NCBI GenBank assembly: GCA_016875515.1 | Contig: VGRA01000027.1 | Coordinates: 1-12,532 of the forward strand | Length of the DNA: 12,532 bases | Direction of reading: 5' to 3' | Origin: Deltaproteobacteria bacterium | GTDB lineage: Bacteria; Myxococcota; Myxococcia; Myxococcales; Myxococcaceae | Shown: piece by piece, positions 1 through 7,224 of the stretch | How the letters are laid out: the number at the start of each line of letters is the position of its first letter | Position numbering within the stretch: the stretch's first letter is position 1 | The notes under the pieces: generated by a model | The model's database searches: none | What the model was told of the DNA's origin: nothing | Seen by the model: the letters and a program-made list of their open reading frames with translations, nothing else | Program-made: the position numbers and the translations under genes

Positions 1-1287
1 TGGGGCGGGAGCCTGTGGACGCCATGGTGGTGGACCTGCGGCTGGACGGTGCGTCGGGGTTGGATGTCCTTGCGGAGGTGCAGAACCGCTCGCTCGACGT
101 GCCCGTGGTCATCCTCACTGCGCACGGCACCATCGAGATGGCAGTGGAGGCCATGGGACGTGGCGCCTACGGCTTCCTCACCAAGCCATTCCATGACCAC
201 GAGCTGCTGCAGAAGCTGGCCCACGCCGTGGAGAGCGTCCGCCTCCGCCGGGAGGTGGCCGGCCTCCGGACCCTGGTGGGCGAGGCGGCGGACGGGCAGC
301 GGCTGCTGAGCACCAGCCCGCCCATCCACCGCGTGCGCGAACTGATTGAGCGGCTGGGCCCCACGGATGCCACGGTGCTGGTGCTGGGGGAGTCTGGAAC
401 CGGCAGGGAGCGGGCCGCCCGGATGCTGCACGCCGCCTCCCCGCGCCGGCAGGGGCCCTTCGTGGCGGTCAACTGCGCGGCGCTCCCCGGGGAGCTGGTC
501 GAGAGCGAGCTGTTCGGCCACGTCCGCGGCGCCTTCACCGGCGCGGCGCGGGACAAGGACGGGCTGTTCGCCGCCGCCGAGGGGGGAAAGCTGTTCCTGG
601 ACGAGGTGGGGGACGCGCCCCCACCGGTCCAGGCGAAGTTCCTGCGCGTGCTGCAGGAGCAGCGCTTCACCCCCGTGGGCTCCATCCGGGAGCAGGCCTC
701 CAACGTCCGGGTGGTGGCGGCCACCAACAAGGATCTCCGCCGGGAGGTGGCCGAGGGGCGCTTCCGCGAGGACCTCTTCCACCGGCTCCACGTGGTGCCG
801 CTGCACCTGCCGCCGCTGCGCGACCGTCCCGGGGACATCCCGCTGCTCGCGCGCTGGTTCCTGGCCCGCTGCGCGGCCCGCCACGGACTGCCTGCCCCCG
901 CGCTGTCGGCGGAGGCGGTGCGGCTGCTCGCCGAGCACCCGTGACCGGGCAACGTGCGCGAACTCGCCAACGTGGCGGAGGGGGCCGCGCTGCTCGCCCG
1001 GAAGGGAACCCTGGACGCCGAGGACCTGCGCCCGGTCATGCCCCGGCCGCCTCCTGCCCAGCCGGCGCCCCCGGGCGGCACCTGCGACGGCACCCTCGCC
1101 GGACGCGCTGCTGCCCCCCCTGCTTGAGGCGCGCGACGCCTTCGAGCGCGCCAACCTGATGGAGGCGCTCCGCCGCTGCGGCGGCAACGTCTCCGACGCC
1201 GCGCGCCTGGCCGGGCGCAACCGCATGGACCTGCATGATCTCCTGCGCATGCACGGCCTGTCCCCGGCGGAGTTCCGCGGCGGGTAA
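1..1287 (+). pseudogene. Sigma-54-dependent response regulator (NtrC family), 5'-truncated by the window and disrupted
   Basis: The frame is open from the window edge to 944. It encodes most of a receiver domain (phospho-acceptor Asp codon at 33-35; conserved Lys in FLTKPF), then an AAA+ sigma-54 activator domain. Visible AAA+ motifs, numbered from the GTG at 15, are GESGTGRE (125-132), GAFTGA (172-177), Walker B LFLDE (193-197) and the arginine-finger region FREDLFHRL (250-258). At 942-944 TGA replaces the TGG expected in the sensor II motif WPGNVREL; PGNVREL follows immediately in frame. That frame ends at 1125-1127, but the Fis-type helix-turn-helix C-terminus (CGGNVSDAARLAGRNR) lies one base over and ends at TAA 1285-1287. 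Removing one C from the run at 1068-1072 joins the two frames smoothly. The Walker A Lys is also Arg (AGG at 405-407). A product ending at 944 would lack sensor II and DNA binding. The start codon lies outside the window. Confidence 0.88.
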
Positions 1288-1293
1288 TGCCCG

Positions 1294-2574
1294 CTACAGC
1301 GCCGGCTTGCCCTGCCGGTTGCGCGCCACCGCCACGCCGAGCACCGCGGCCGCCGCCAGGGCGGAGCCCACCAGCAGGGCGAACACCGGGCCGAGCCTCC
1401 CCCCGCCCGCGTCGTACATCCGGCCAATCACCAGCTCCTGCACGATGGGCCCCAGCGAGCCCACGCCGGAGATGATGCCGGCCGCCAGTGCCGCGCCGCG
1501 GCGGCTGCCAATGTCCATGGCCCCCGCCCCCGTGAGCAGCGCGTCCGGGCCGTACAGGGAGAAGCCTGCCACCGAGATGCACACCGCGAACGCGGCCACG
1601 GACGCCGCCCCCACCGTGGCCAGCCCCACGCACGCGGCCAGCAGCAGCAGCGTCATCAGCAGGCTCACCCCCGCGCGCCGGCTCCCGAAGTACCGCTCCG
1701 AGAGCCAGCCCGTGAGCACCACGCCGGGGACGCCGAAGACGTCGAACGCGGTGGAGAGGTAGCTCGCCTCGTCCCCCTTCAACCCGTAGTTGCGCTCGAG
1801 GAAGAACGGCGCCCAGGACCACAGCGCGTACCGGATGAGCTTCACGCAGAAGTAGAACGCGCCCACCAAGAGCACGTTGATGACCACGTCCCGGCCCCAG
1901 CCCGGCCCGTCACCCGCGGCAGCCGGTGCCCCCGGCGCCTCGTCCTCGTCCAGCACGGGCGGCAGCCCCTCGTCTGCCGGCGCATCCCGCTGGAACGCCA
2001 CCACCACCCACCACACGGCAAAGAGCGCCGCGGCCCCGGCAAGCAGCGAGGCGCGCCAGCCCTGCCGCTCCAGCACCAACCCACACAGGCCGTTGGCCAG
2101 CACGCCGCCCACCTGGAAGTTGGTGGTCCACCAGCCCATCACCGCCCCGCGCTCCTGGCGGTTGAACCACGCGGCCATGGTGCCCACGTTGGCGGACCAG
2201 CCGGTGGCCTGCGCAAGCCCGTTCAACGCCATGAGCCCGAACAGTGCCCCCGCGGTGGAGGAAACTCCGAACCCCACGTTGGCCGCGACGGAGAGCCCCA
2301 TCCCCCAGAGCAGGACCGCGCGGGCCCCGAGGCGGCTCCCCAGCGCGCCCGCGGCGAACTGCGCGGCCGCGTACGTCACCAGGTACACGGCCCCAAGGGT
2401 GCCCAGCGTGGCCGCGTCCAGCCCCAGCTCCGCCCCCAGGCGGCTCTTCGCCAGGTACCAGGGGCGCCGGCAGAAGTAGTAACCGGCGTAGCAGAGCCAC
2501 GTGGCCGCGAAGACGCGCACCCGCCAGCGTTGCAGCCGCTCCCCCTCGGCAGCGCTGGCAGCGAGCGCGCTCAC
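1294..2574 (-). CDS. MFS transporter, organophosphate:phosphate antiporter (GlpT/UhpT-like) family
   Basis: This 426-residue membrane protein has about twelve hydrophobic segments and an acidic, Pro/Ala-rich central loop (about 196-227), the usual MFS layout. It resembles the OPA family. YYFCRRPWYLA (32-42) matches the GlpT segment that carries phosphate-binding Arg45, making Arg36 the counterpart. LIRYALWSWAPFFLE (246-260) matches the segment around GlpT Arg269, making Arg248 the counterpart; FGVPGVVLTGW (280-290) is also typical. Both phosphate-contacting arginines are therefore present, which suggests exchange of a phosphorylated organic substrate for phosphate across the inner membrane; the substrate is unknown. 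I chose the GTG at 2574 because it overlaps the TGA of the upstream phosphatase gene (GTGA) and fits the family length; there is no clear Shine-Dalgarno, consistent with translational coupling. It is the last gene of the operon and converges with the regulator pseudogene, with only six bases between stops. Confidence 0.9.
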   Translation of the reverse strand: MSALAASAAEGERLQRWRVRVFAATWLCYAGYYFCRRPWYLAKSRLGAELGLDAATLGTLGAVYLVTYAAAQFAAGALGSRLGARAVLLWGMGLSVAANVGFGVSSTAGALFGLMALNGLAQATGWSANVGTMAAWFNRQERGAVMGWWTTNFQVGGVLANGLCGLVLERQGWRASLLAGAAALFAVWWVVVAFQRDAPADEGLPPVLDEDEAPGAPAAAGDGPGWGRDVVINVLLVGAFYFCVKLIRYALWSWAPFFLERNYGLKGDEASYLSTAFDVFGVPGVVLTGWLSERYFGSRRAGVSLLMTLLLLAACVGLATVGAASVAAFAVCISVAGFSLYGPDALLTGAGAMDIGSRRGAALAAGIISGVGSLGPIVQELVIGRMYDAGGGRLGPVFALLVGSALAAAAVLGVAVARNRQGKPAL

Positions 2575-3401
2575 GCGGGATCGAACAACCGGAGGGTGGG
2601 GGAGGACACCGCCGCCTCCCGGTGCGCAGCCTTCGCCGCCACGGCCACCCCGTGCGCCGCCGCCGCCAGCAGCTCCCGGTCCGTGTTCAGCACCGAGTCG
2701 CCGAAGGCCCACAGCGGTCGCCGTCCCCCCAGCACCTGCCGCACTGCGGAGGCCTTGGCCGGCCCGTAGGTGTCCCCTGCAAGGGTGTGCAACGTCCGTC
2801 CCTCGCCGTCCAGGGCGGGCTCCATCCCCAGCACCCGCGACTCGGCCAGCCCCAGCCTCGCCCCGCCCGGGACCACCAGCGCCCCGTGGCTGGCGGATGC
2901 AATCCACACCTCCACGCCCAGGCGGGCGAGCCCCGCCACCAGCTGCCGCATCTGCCCGTATACGCGCCGCTCGAAGCCGCGGGAAAACAGCTGCTCGCCG
3001 AACGCCGCCACCTCCCGCCGCGTCCGGCCGCCGAAGGCCCATGCCTGCATGGCGTACAGGTCCGCGCGCCAACCGCCGGTGGGAAGGCCCCGCGCCAAGG
3101 CGGTGGCCTCGAGCTGGCCCGAGCCGGCCGCCTCCAGCACCTGCCGCACGCCGTCCGCCGGGTCCGGTGAGAGGGACAGCCCCCACGCCTGGCCCCACGC
3201 GCGCACCGGCCCCTGCCACGTCTCGGCCAGCAGGAACCCTTCAGCCCCTGCCGCCGCGAAGGCCTCGTCCCCGATGTCCCCCTCCCACAGGGTGTGGTCC
3301 GCGTCGAACACCGCTGCCCGGGCGGTGTGCGCGTCCACCTCGGCGAGGGACGCCTCCACCGCGGCCAGCAGGGACTCCACGCTGTGGAACGGGGCGCCCA
3401 C
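2571..3401 (-). CDS. HAD-IB family phosphatase (SerB-like)
   Basis: The 276-residue cytosolic protein carries the haloacid dehalogenase-type phosphatase motifs. Motif I is FDADHT (32-37), with nucleophile Asp33 and acid/base Asp35. Motif II is IASAS (167-171). A candidate motif III Lys is Lys216 in GPAKAS, and motif IV is FGDSVLNTD (233-241). The helical insert between motifs I and II, rich in Trp and Arg, fits a C1 cap of subfamily IB (phosphoserine or phosphocholine phosphatase-like), but the substrate cannot be read from sequence. I chose the GTG at 3401 because GAGG lies five bases upstream and the start falls just after the argJ stop. An ATG at 3440 in the same frame would add 13 residues overlapping argJ and has no good ribosome site. 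The gene overlaps the downstream OPA-type transporter by GTGA, so the two are probably translated together, suggesting related phosphate-ester chemistry (inference). Confidence 0.87.
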   Translation of the reverse strand: MGAPFHSVESLLAAVEASLAEVDAHTARAAVFDADHTLWEGDIGDEAFAAAGAEGFLLAETWQGPVRAWGQAWGLSLSPDPADGVRQVLEAAGSGQLEATALARGLPTGGWRADLYAMQAWAFGGRTRREVAAFGEQLFSRGFERRVYGQMRQLVAGLARLGVEVWIASASHGALVVPGGARLGLAESRVLGMEPALDGEGRTLHTLAGDTYGPAKASAVRQVLGGRRPLWAFGDSVLNTDRELLAAAAHGVAVAAKAAHREAAVSSPTLRLFDPA

Positions 3402-3406
3402 GGCAG

Positions 3407-3410
3407 CCTC
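3407..3410 (-). promoter_or_regulatory. Shine-Dalgarno GAGG deciding the phosphatase start
   Basis: GAGG on the minus strand shares bases with the TGA stop of argJ (3409-3411) and sits five bases before the GTG at 3401. It favours this start over the ATG at 3440, which has no purine-rich tract at a suitable distance. Confidence 0.5.
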
Positions 3411-4614
3411 AGGTCGTGTACTCGGCGTTGACCTGCACATAGCGGTAGCCGAGGTCCGACGTCAGCACCACCGCCTCGCCCGCCCCGTCCTGCAGCTGAA
3501 GCTCCAGCAGCACGTCCTCGCGTGCCATGGCCCTGGACGCGGCGGCGCGGTCGAACGCCGTGGGCTCGCCCTCGCGGAAGACCTCCATCCCCTGCAGCAC
3601 GCACCGCAGCGCGTGGGCGTTGCGCACGTCCGGGGAGTTGCCCACCTGGCTGGTGAAGCGGCCCCAGTTGGGATCGTTCCCGTACAGGGCCGTCCGCACC
3701 AGCGCGGAGGTGGCCACCAGCGTGGCAATCCGCTTGGCCGCCGCGTCGGACGCCGCCCCCATCACGCGGATGGTGGTGACCTTGGTGGCCCCCTCGCCGT
3801 CCCGCGCAATCAGCCACGAGAGCCGGTGCGCCACCGTCTCCAGTTGCCCCGCCCAGGAGGCCGTGGCCGGCCGCTTTCCCGTGGCGAGCGCGATGAAGGT
3901 GTCGTTGGTACTGGTGTGGGTGTCCACGTGCACCGCGTTGAAGCTCCGGGACGTAATGCCCGGCAGCGCCCCCTGCAGTTGCGCCGCGGACAGGTCCATG
4001 TCGGTGGCGAGGAAGGCGAGCATGGTGGCCATGTTGGGCTGGATCATCCCCGCCCCCTTGCACACCCCGGCAACCACCGCCTCCCCGGCACGCGCGCAGG
4101 CCTCCTTCGGGTAGGCGTCCGTGGTCATGATGCCGTGGAGGAAGCGGCGGCCGGCCTCCAGCTCGGACGAGAGCGCTGCGACGGCCGCCTCGATGCCGGT
4201 CCGCACCTTGTCCATGGGCAGCTTCACCCCGATGACGCCCGTGGAGCACACCAGCACCTGCTCCACCGGACAGGCGAGCGCCGCGGCCACCCGCTCGCAC
4301 ATCTCGAGCGCGTCCCTGTCTCCCTGCGCGCCGGTGCAGGCATTGGCGTTGCCGCTGTTGACCACCACCGCGCGCACCTTGCCCCCGCTGGCCTGCAGGT
4401 GGGCGCGCGAGACGTTCACCGGGGCGGCGGCAAAGTGGTTCTGGGTGAAGAGCGCCGCGGCCGCCACCGGCACGTCCGCCACCAGCAGCGCCACGTCCGG
4501 GGTGCCGCTCGCCTTGATGCCGGCGCGCACTCCCGCGGCGCGCAGCCCGGCCACCGAGGACAGCGTCAGCTCCGCGGGCGGGAAGGAGGGGACGGGGGGA
4601 ACCGGGATGGACAC
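3409..4614 (-). CDS. argJ: Bifunctional glutamate N-acetyltransferase / amino-acid acetyltransferase ArgJ
   Basis: ArgJ transfers acetyl from N-acetylornithine to glutamate (cyclic arginine pathway) and in bifunctional forms also makes N-acetylglutamate from acetyl-CoA. The 401-residue protein is full length. Family motifs are NSGNANACTG (86-95), STGVIG (124-129), KGAGMIQPNMATML (186-199) with the autocleavage site Ala196-Thr197 (Thr197 becomes the nucleophile of the beta chain), TSTNDT (234-239), YGNDPNWGR (311-319) and the C-terminus VNAEYTT. The start is GTG at 4614, one base after the stop of the upstream dehydrogenase, with GGGAG seven bases before it. Whether it is mono- or bifunctional cannot be decided from these motifs. 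No other arginine gene is visible in the window; argJ sits inside an operon of apparently unrelated enzymes, so its expression may be tied to them rather than to an arginine regulon (inference). Confidence 0.97.
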   Translation of the reverse strand: MSIPVPPVPSFPPAELTLSSVAGLRAAGVRAGIKASGTPDVALLVADVPVAAAALFTQNHFAAAPVNVSRAHLQASGGKVRAVVVNSGNANACTGAQGDRDALEMCERVAAALACPVEQVLVCSTGVIGVKLPMDKVRTGIEAAVAALSSELEAGRRFLHGIMTTDAYPKEACARAGEAVVAGVCKGAGMIQPNMATMLAFLATDMDLSAAQLQGALPGITSRSFNAVHVDTHTSTNDTFIALATGKRPATASWAGQLETVAHRLSWLIARDGEGATKVTTIRVMGAASDAAAKRIATLVATSALVRTALYGNDPNWGRFTSQVGNSPDVRNAHALRCVLQGMEVFREGEPTAFDRAAASRAMAREDVLLELQLQDGAGEAVVLTSDLGYRYVQVNAEYTT

Positions 4615-4615
4615 G

Positions 4616-5401
4616 TCAGGACTCCCGCTGGTTGAGGCGGCGCGTCAGGGCGGCCACCGCGCTGCGCGGCATGAAGCGCTGGCTGAAGACGCCCAGCTTG
4701 TTGAACATCCCGGGCACCACCAGCGGCTCGCCGTCCATCAGCCCGCGGTACCCCTGCTCGGCCACCTCCGCCGCGGGCAGCACCGCCGGGCGCATCTGCA
4801 TGAGGCGGCTCCCCTCCATCCGGGCCTGCGCCTGGAACCGCGTCTCCACCGGCCCCGGGCACAGCACGGAGACCGTCACGCCCGTCCCCTCCAGCTCCGC
4901 GGAGAGCGCCTGGCTGAAGGAATTCACGAACGCCTTGGAGGCGTAATAGACGGCCATGTACGGACCCGGCGGGAAGCCCGCGGTGCTGCCCACGTTGAGG
5001 ACGTGTCCGCGCTTGCGTGCCACCATCCCCGGCAGCACCCACTTGGTGAGCGCCGCGAGCGCCACCACGTTCACCTGCACCATCTGCAGTTCCGTCTCCC
5101 ACGGCGTCTCGGCGTACGCCCCCTGCAGCCCGAAGCCGGCGTTGTTGACGAGCACCTCCACGTCCGACACCCGCGCCCCCAGCGCCGCCCTCACCGCGTC
5201 CAGCCCGCTGGGCTGCGAGAGGTCTGCCGCGCAGGTCACCACCTGGACCTGGCTCGCGCAGAGCACGGCGGCCGCCTCCTCCAGCCGGGCCACGTCCCGG
5301 GCCACCAGCAGCAGGTCGTGTCCGTCCCGCGCGAGCAGCCTTGCCAGCTCCAGCCCGATGCCCGAATTGCCCCCCGTCACCACTGCCAGCTTTGTGTTCA
5401 T
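4616..5401 (-). CDS. Short-chain dehydrogenase/reductase (classical SDR)
   Basis: The 261-residue protein is a classical NAD(P)(H)-dependent SDR. The nucleotide-binding motif is TGGNSGIG (9-16) and NNAG is at 86-89. The catalytic tetrad is Asn111, Ser139, Tyr152 and Lys156, the last two within YYASK, at canonical spacing (Ser-Tyr 13 residues, Tyr-Lys 4). Arg35, at the end of the second beta strand, hints at NADPH preference but does not prove it. No signal peptide is evident. A C-terminal stretch (about 210-250) with hydrophobic and basic residues resembles the SDRs related to acyl or fatty-aldehyde reduction, but the substrate is unknown. ATG at 5401 overlaps the stop of the upstream secreted-protein gene (ATGA) and has a strong GAGGAGG seven bases upstream (5409-5415). 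The stop is one base from the argJ start. Confidence 0.93.
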   Translation of the reverse strand: MNTKLAVVTGGNSGIGLELARLLARDGHDLLLVARDVARLEEAAAVLCASQVQVVTCAADLSQPSGLDAVRAALGARVSDVEVLVNNAGFGLQGAYAETPWETELQMVQVNVVALAALTKWVLPGMVARKRGHVLNVGSTAGFPPGPYMAVYYASKAFVNSFSQALSAELEGTGVTVSVLCPGPVETRFQAQARMEGSRLMQMRPAVLPAAEVAEQGYRGLMDGEPLVVPGMFNKLGVFSQRFMPRSAVAALTRRLNQRES

Positions 5402-7119
5402 TCCTGGCCCTCCTCGAGCCGCAGGACGTAGCCGTCCTGGAAGTTGGACTCTCGCTGGCGGCTGTCCCTCACCTCCAGCAGGTAGGTGCCCGGCTCCGCC
5501 GCGTAGCGGATGGCCTCCGGCTTGTCTCCCTTCGCCCGGTCCGAGGACTGCACCAGCGTCCGCGTCCCGTCCGCCTCCTGCCGGTGGAGGAACAGCGCCA
5601 CGTCCACCTTCAGCACGCCCGTCATCGTGGCCACCAACTGCGTCTTCACCGGGCGGTCTGCCAGGTCCACCCTGAAGAGGTCCACGTCCTTGCGCGGGTA
5701 GACGGTGCCCCGCATGGACTGCCCCGGCCGGAGCGTCCCGGCGTGGGCCGCGTCGTCGTTCGGCTCGCGCTCGGCGGTGCCGTCGTCTGCCACGGTGGAG
5801 AGGGACAGGGTGTAGGGCCTGTCCGCGCTCTCCTGGTCCTTGACCCAGCTCCCGTCCACCTTGCGCGCCACGCCGGACACGCGCACGTAGCAGGTGCCCG
5901 CGCAGGCCACGTTGGAGAGCCGCTCGGGCTCCTTCTCCCCGCCCTCGTTGGCACGCAGCAGCTCCTGCTCGCCCCCGTCCGAGGCCTCGGTCACCAGGGA
6001 CAGCTGCAGGTCCACCCCCTCCACGCCGGACAGCTTCGCCCGCAGCAGCCGCCCCTCCGGCAGCTCCACCGCGTAGAGGTCTACGTCGGACGCGGGGGAG
6101 AGGAAGCCGTGCCGCTCGCCCTCCGCGGCCACCTGCGTGGCCCGCTCCAGGGTGTCGTTGGGCTCCAGCTCCGCGTCCGCGCCGCCCTCCTCCAGCGTGG
6201 CGGTGAGCGCGTACCCCTGCGCGGGGTTGCTGCCGCGCCGCACCTCCTTGCCGCTGCCCAAGGGCAGCGAGCGCACCACCAGGTACACCACCGCGTCCTG
6301 CGGCCGGAGCCCCACGTTGCGCACGGCGAGCCCCTCCCCCGCGCGGCCCTTCGCGCTGAACAGCACCGCCTCCGCCTCGGACAGCAGCGACAGCTCGTGG
6401 CGAACTCCTTCCACGCCCGAGAGCTCCAGCTTCAGCGCGCGCGGTGCGGCGCCCGCAGGCTCCCCGCCGTCTGCCTCCGCGCCGCCGTCCTCGCCGGCGT
6501 CCACCGCGGGCGCAGCCGGCACAGGCAGCTCCAGCCGGTACCAGTCCTCGTCCGCGCCATGGGAGAGGTAGCCGCGCGCGGGGCTCCCTAGCCCGAGCAG
6601 CACCGCGTCCGCGGCGCGGTCATCCGGCTCCTGCTCCACGCCCGAAAGCGGCGCCTCGAAGCGCACCTTCACGGCGTAGGCGCCGCCCGAGCCCTTCTTG
6701 AGCGACAGCACCTTCAGCCACGCCTTGCCGCTGACGCCCAGGTTTGGCAGCAGCTCTGGCTGCCCCTCTCCCTGTCCATCGACGGTGGCGCGCCGGGCGC
6801 CCGCCGCGTCGTACAGCTCCACCGCCACGTCCGCGCCGGGGATGGCAGTCACCTCCACCCGGGCCACGCGCGGGGTGGGGGACGCAAGGACGTACCAGTC
6901 CACGTCCTGCTTGCCCGGGGTGACGGAAAGCCCCGCGGACACCTCGCCGTCGCGCTCGAGCAGCAGCGCCTGCTCCTGCGCGTCGTTGGGCTCGGCCTCC
7001 GGGAGCGCCGGGGGGCCGGCGTCCACCGGCGCGGCGTCCACCGCCGGCCTGGGCGACCCGGTGCAGCAGAGCAGGGCCAGGAGGAGGACCGGGGAGGCGA
7101 GGCGCCGGGGCAGGGGCAT
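5398..7119 (-). CDS. Secreted, probably lipid-anchored protein with four PPC-like modules
   Basis: The 573-residue protein starts with a basic then hydrophobic signal segment (MPLPRRLASPVLLLALLCC) followed by a Pro/Ala/Asp-rich linker. Cys18-Cys19 suggest a lipoprotein, but the residues before them (ALL) are not a canonical lipobox. Four repeats follow, each opening with EPND or EPDD (43, 164, 319, 452) and carrying, about 24-29 residues later, an acidic-aromatic motif: DVDWY 72, DEDWY 190, DVDLY 345, DVDLF 478. This is the signature of pre-peptidase C-terminal (PPC) beta-sandwich domains. No protease or other catalytic domain is attached. Module 2 has an acidic Gly/Asp/Glu insert (201-222); Cys406 and Cys410 could form a disulfide. 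ATG at 7119 gives the signal peptide, while the open frame upstream does not look coding. It is the first gene of the five-gene operon. The role is unknown; a surface or periplasmic binding role is inference. Confidence 0.85.
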   Translation of the reverse strand: MPLPRRLASPVLLLALLCCTGSPRPAVDAAPVDAGPPALPEAEPNDAQEQALLLERDGEVSAGLSVTPGKQDVDWYVLASPTPRVARVEVTAIPGADVAVELYDAAGARRATVDGQGEGQPELLPNLGVSGKAWLKVLSLKKGSGGAYAVKVRFEAPLSGVEQEPDDRAADAVLLGLGSPARGYLSHGADEDWYRLELPVPAAPAVDAGEDGGAEADGGEPAGAAPRALKLELSGVEGVRHELSLLSEAEAVLFSAKGRAGEGLAVRNVGLRPQDAVVYLVVRSLPLGSGKEVRRGSNPAQGYALTATLEEGGADAELEPNDTLERATQVAAEGERHGFLSPASDVDLYAVELPEGRLLRAKLSGVEGVDLQLSLVTEASDGGEQELLRANEGGEKEPERLSNVACAGTCYVRVSGVARKVDGSWVKDQESADRPYTLSLSTVADDGTAEREPNDDAAHAGTLRPGQSMRGTVYPRKDVDLFRVDLADRPVKTQLVATMTGVLKVDVALFLHRQEADGTRTLVQSSDRAKGDKPEAIRYAAEPGTYLLEVRDSRQRESNFQDGYVLRLEEGQE

Positions 7120-7188
7120 GGGAGAACGACTTTCTGGCTGGAGGGACGCGCAGGTGTCAAGGCAGGGCAGGGGGGCTTGCGGTGCGCG

Positions 7189-7213
7189 CCCGGGCCGGAA
7201 TATCGGCCCCGGG
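7189..7213. promoter_or_regulatory. Imperfect inverted repeat in the divergent intergenic region
   Basis: The arms CCCGGGCCG (7189-7197) and CGGCCCCGGG (7204-7213) pair over nine positions with one bulged C, around the loop GAATAT. The right arm runs into the Shine-Dalgarno (GAGG 7215-7218) of the plus-strand gene starting at 7225. If it is transcribed, a hairpin could limit ribosome access; if not, it could be a protein-binding site. The rest of 7120-7224 is GC-rich with no confident promoter. TTGACA on the minus strand (7155-7160) has no matching -10 element. Confidence 0.35.
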
Positions 7214-7224
7214 TGAGGCCCGCC

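Noticed and set aside
942..944. TGA in the response regulator as a selenocysteine or recoding site
   Set aside because: The position is a conserved Trp, not Cys/Sec. No SECIS-like structure was recognised, and a downstream frameshift also breaks the gene.
1280..1294. GCGGG/CCCGC hairpin between the convergent regulator and transporter genes
   Set aside because: The stem is only 5 bp and there is no T tract on either side; chance is likely in this composition.
2575..3219. N-terminal extension of the MFS transporter frame
   Set aside because: It lies within the phosphatase gene in another frame and has no transporter-like sequence. The GTGA junction at 2571-2574 is the better start.
2770..4635. 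621-residue plus-strand open frame across the phosphatase and argJ region
   Set aside because: It is antisense to two genes with clear motifs. Its composition is the typical shadow pattern of GC-rich DNA.
7155..7160. Perfect TTGACA on the minus strand upstream of the PPC operon
   Set aside because: No acceptable -10 element lies 16-19 bases downstream, and the implied leader would be only a few bases.
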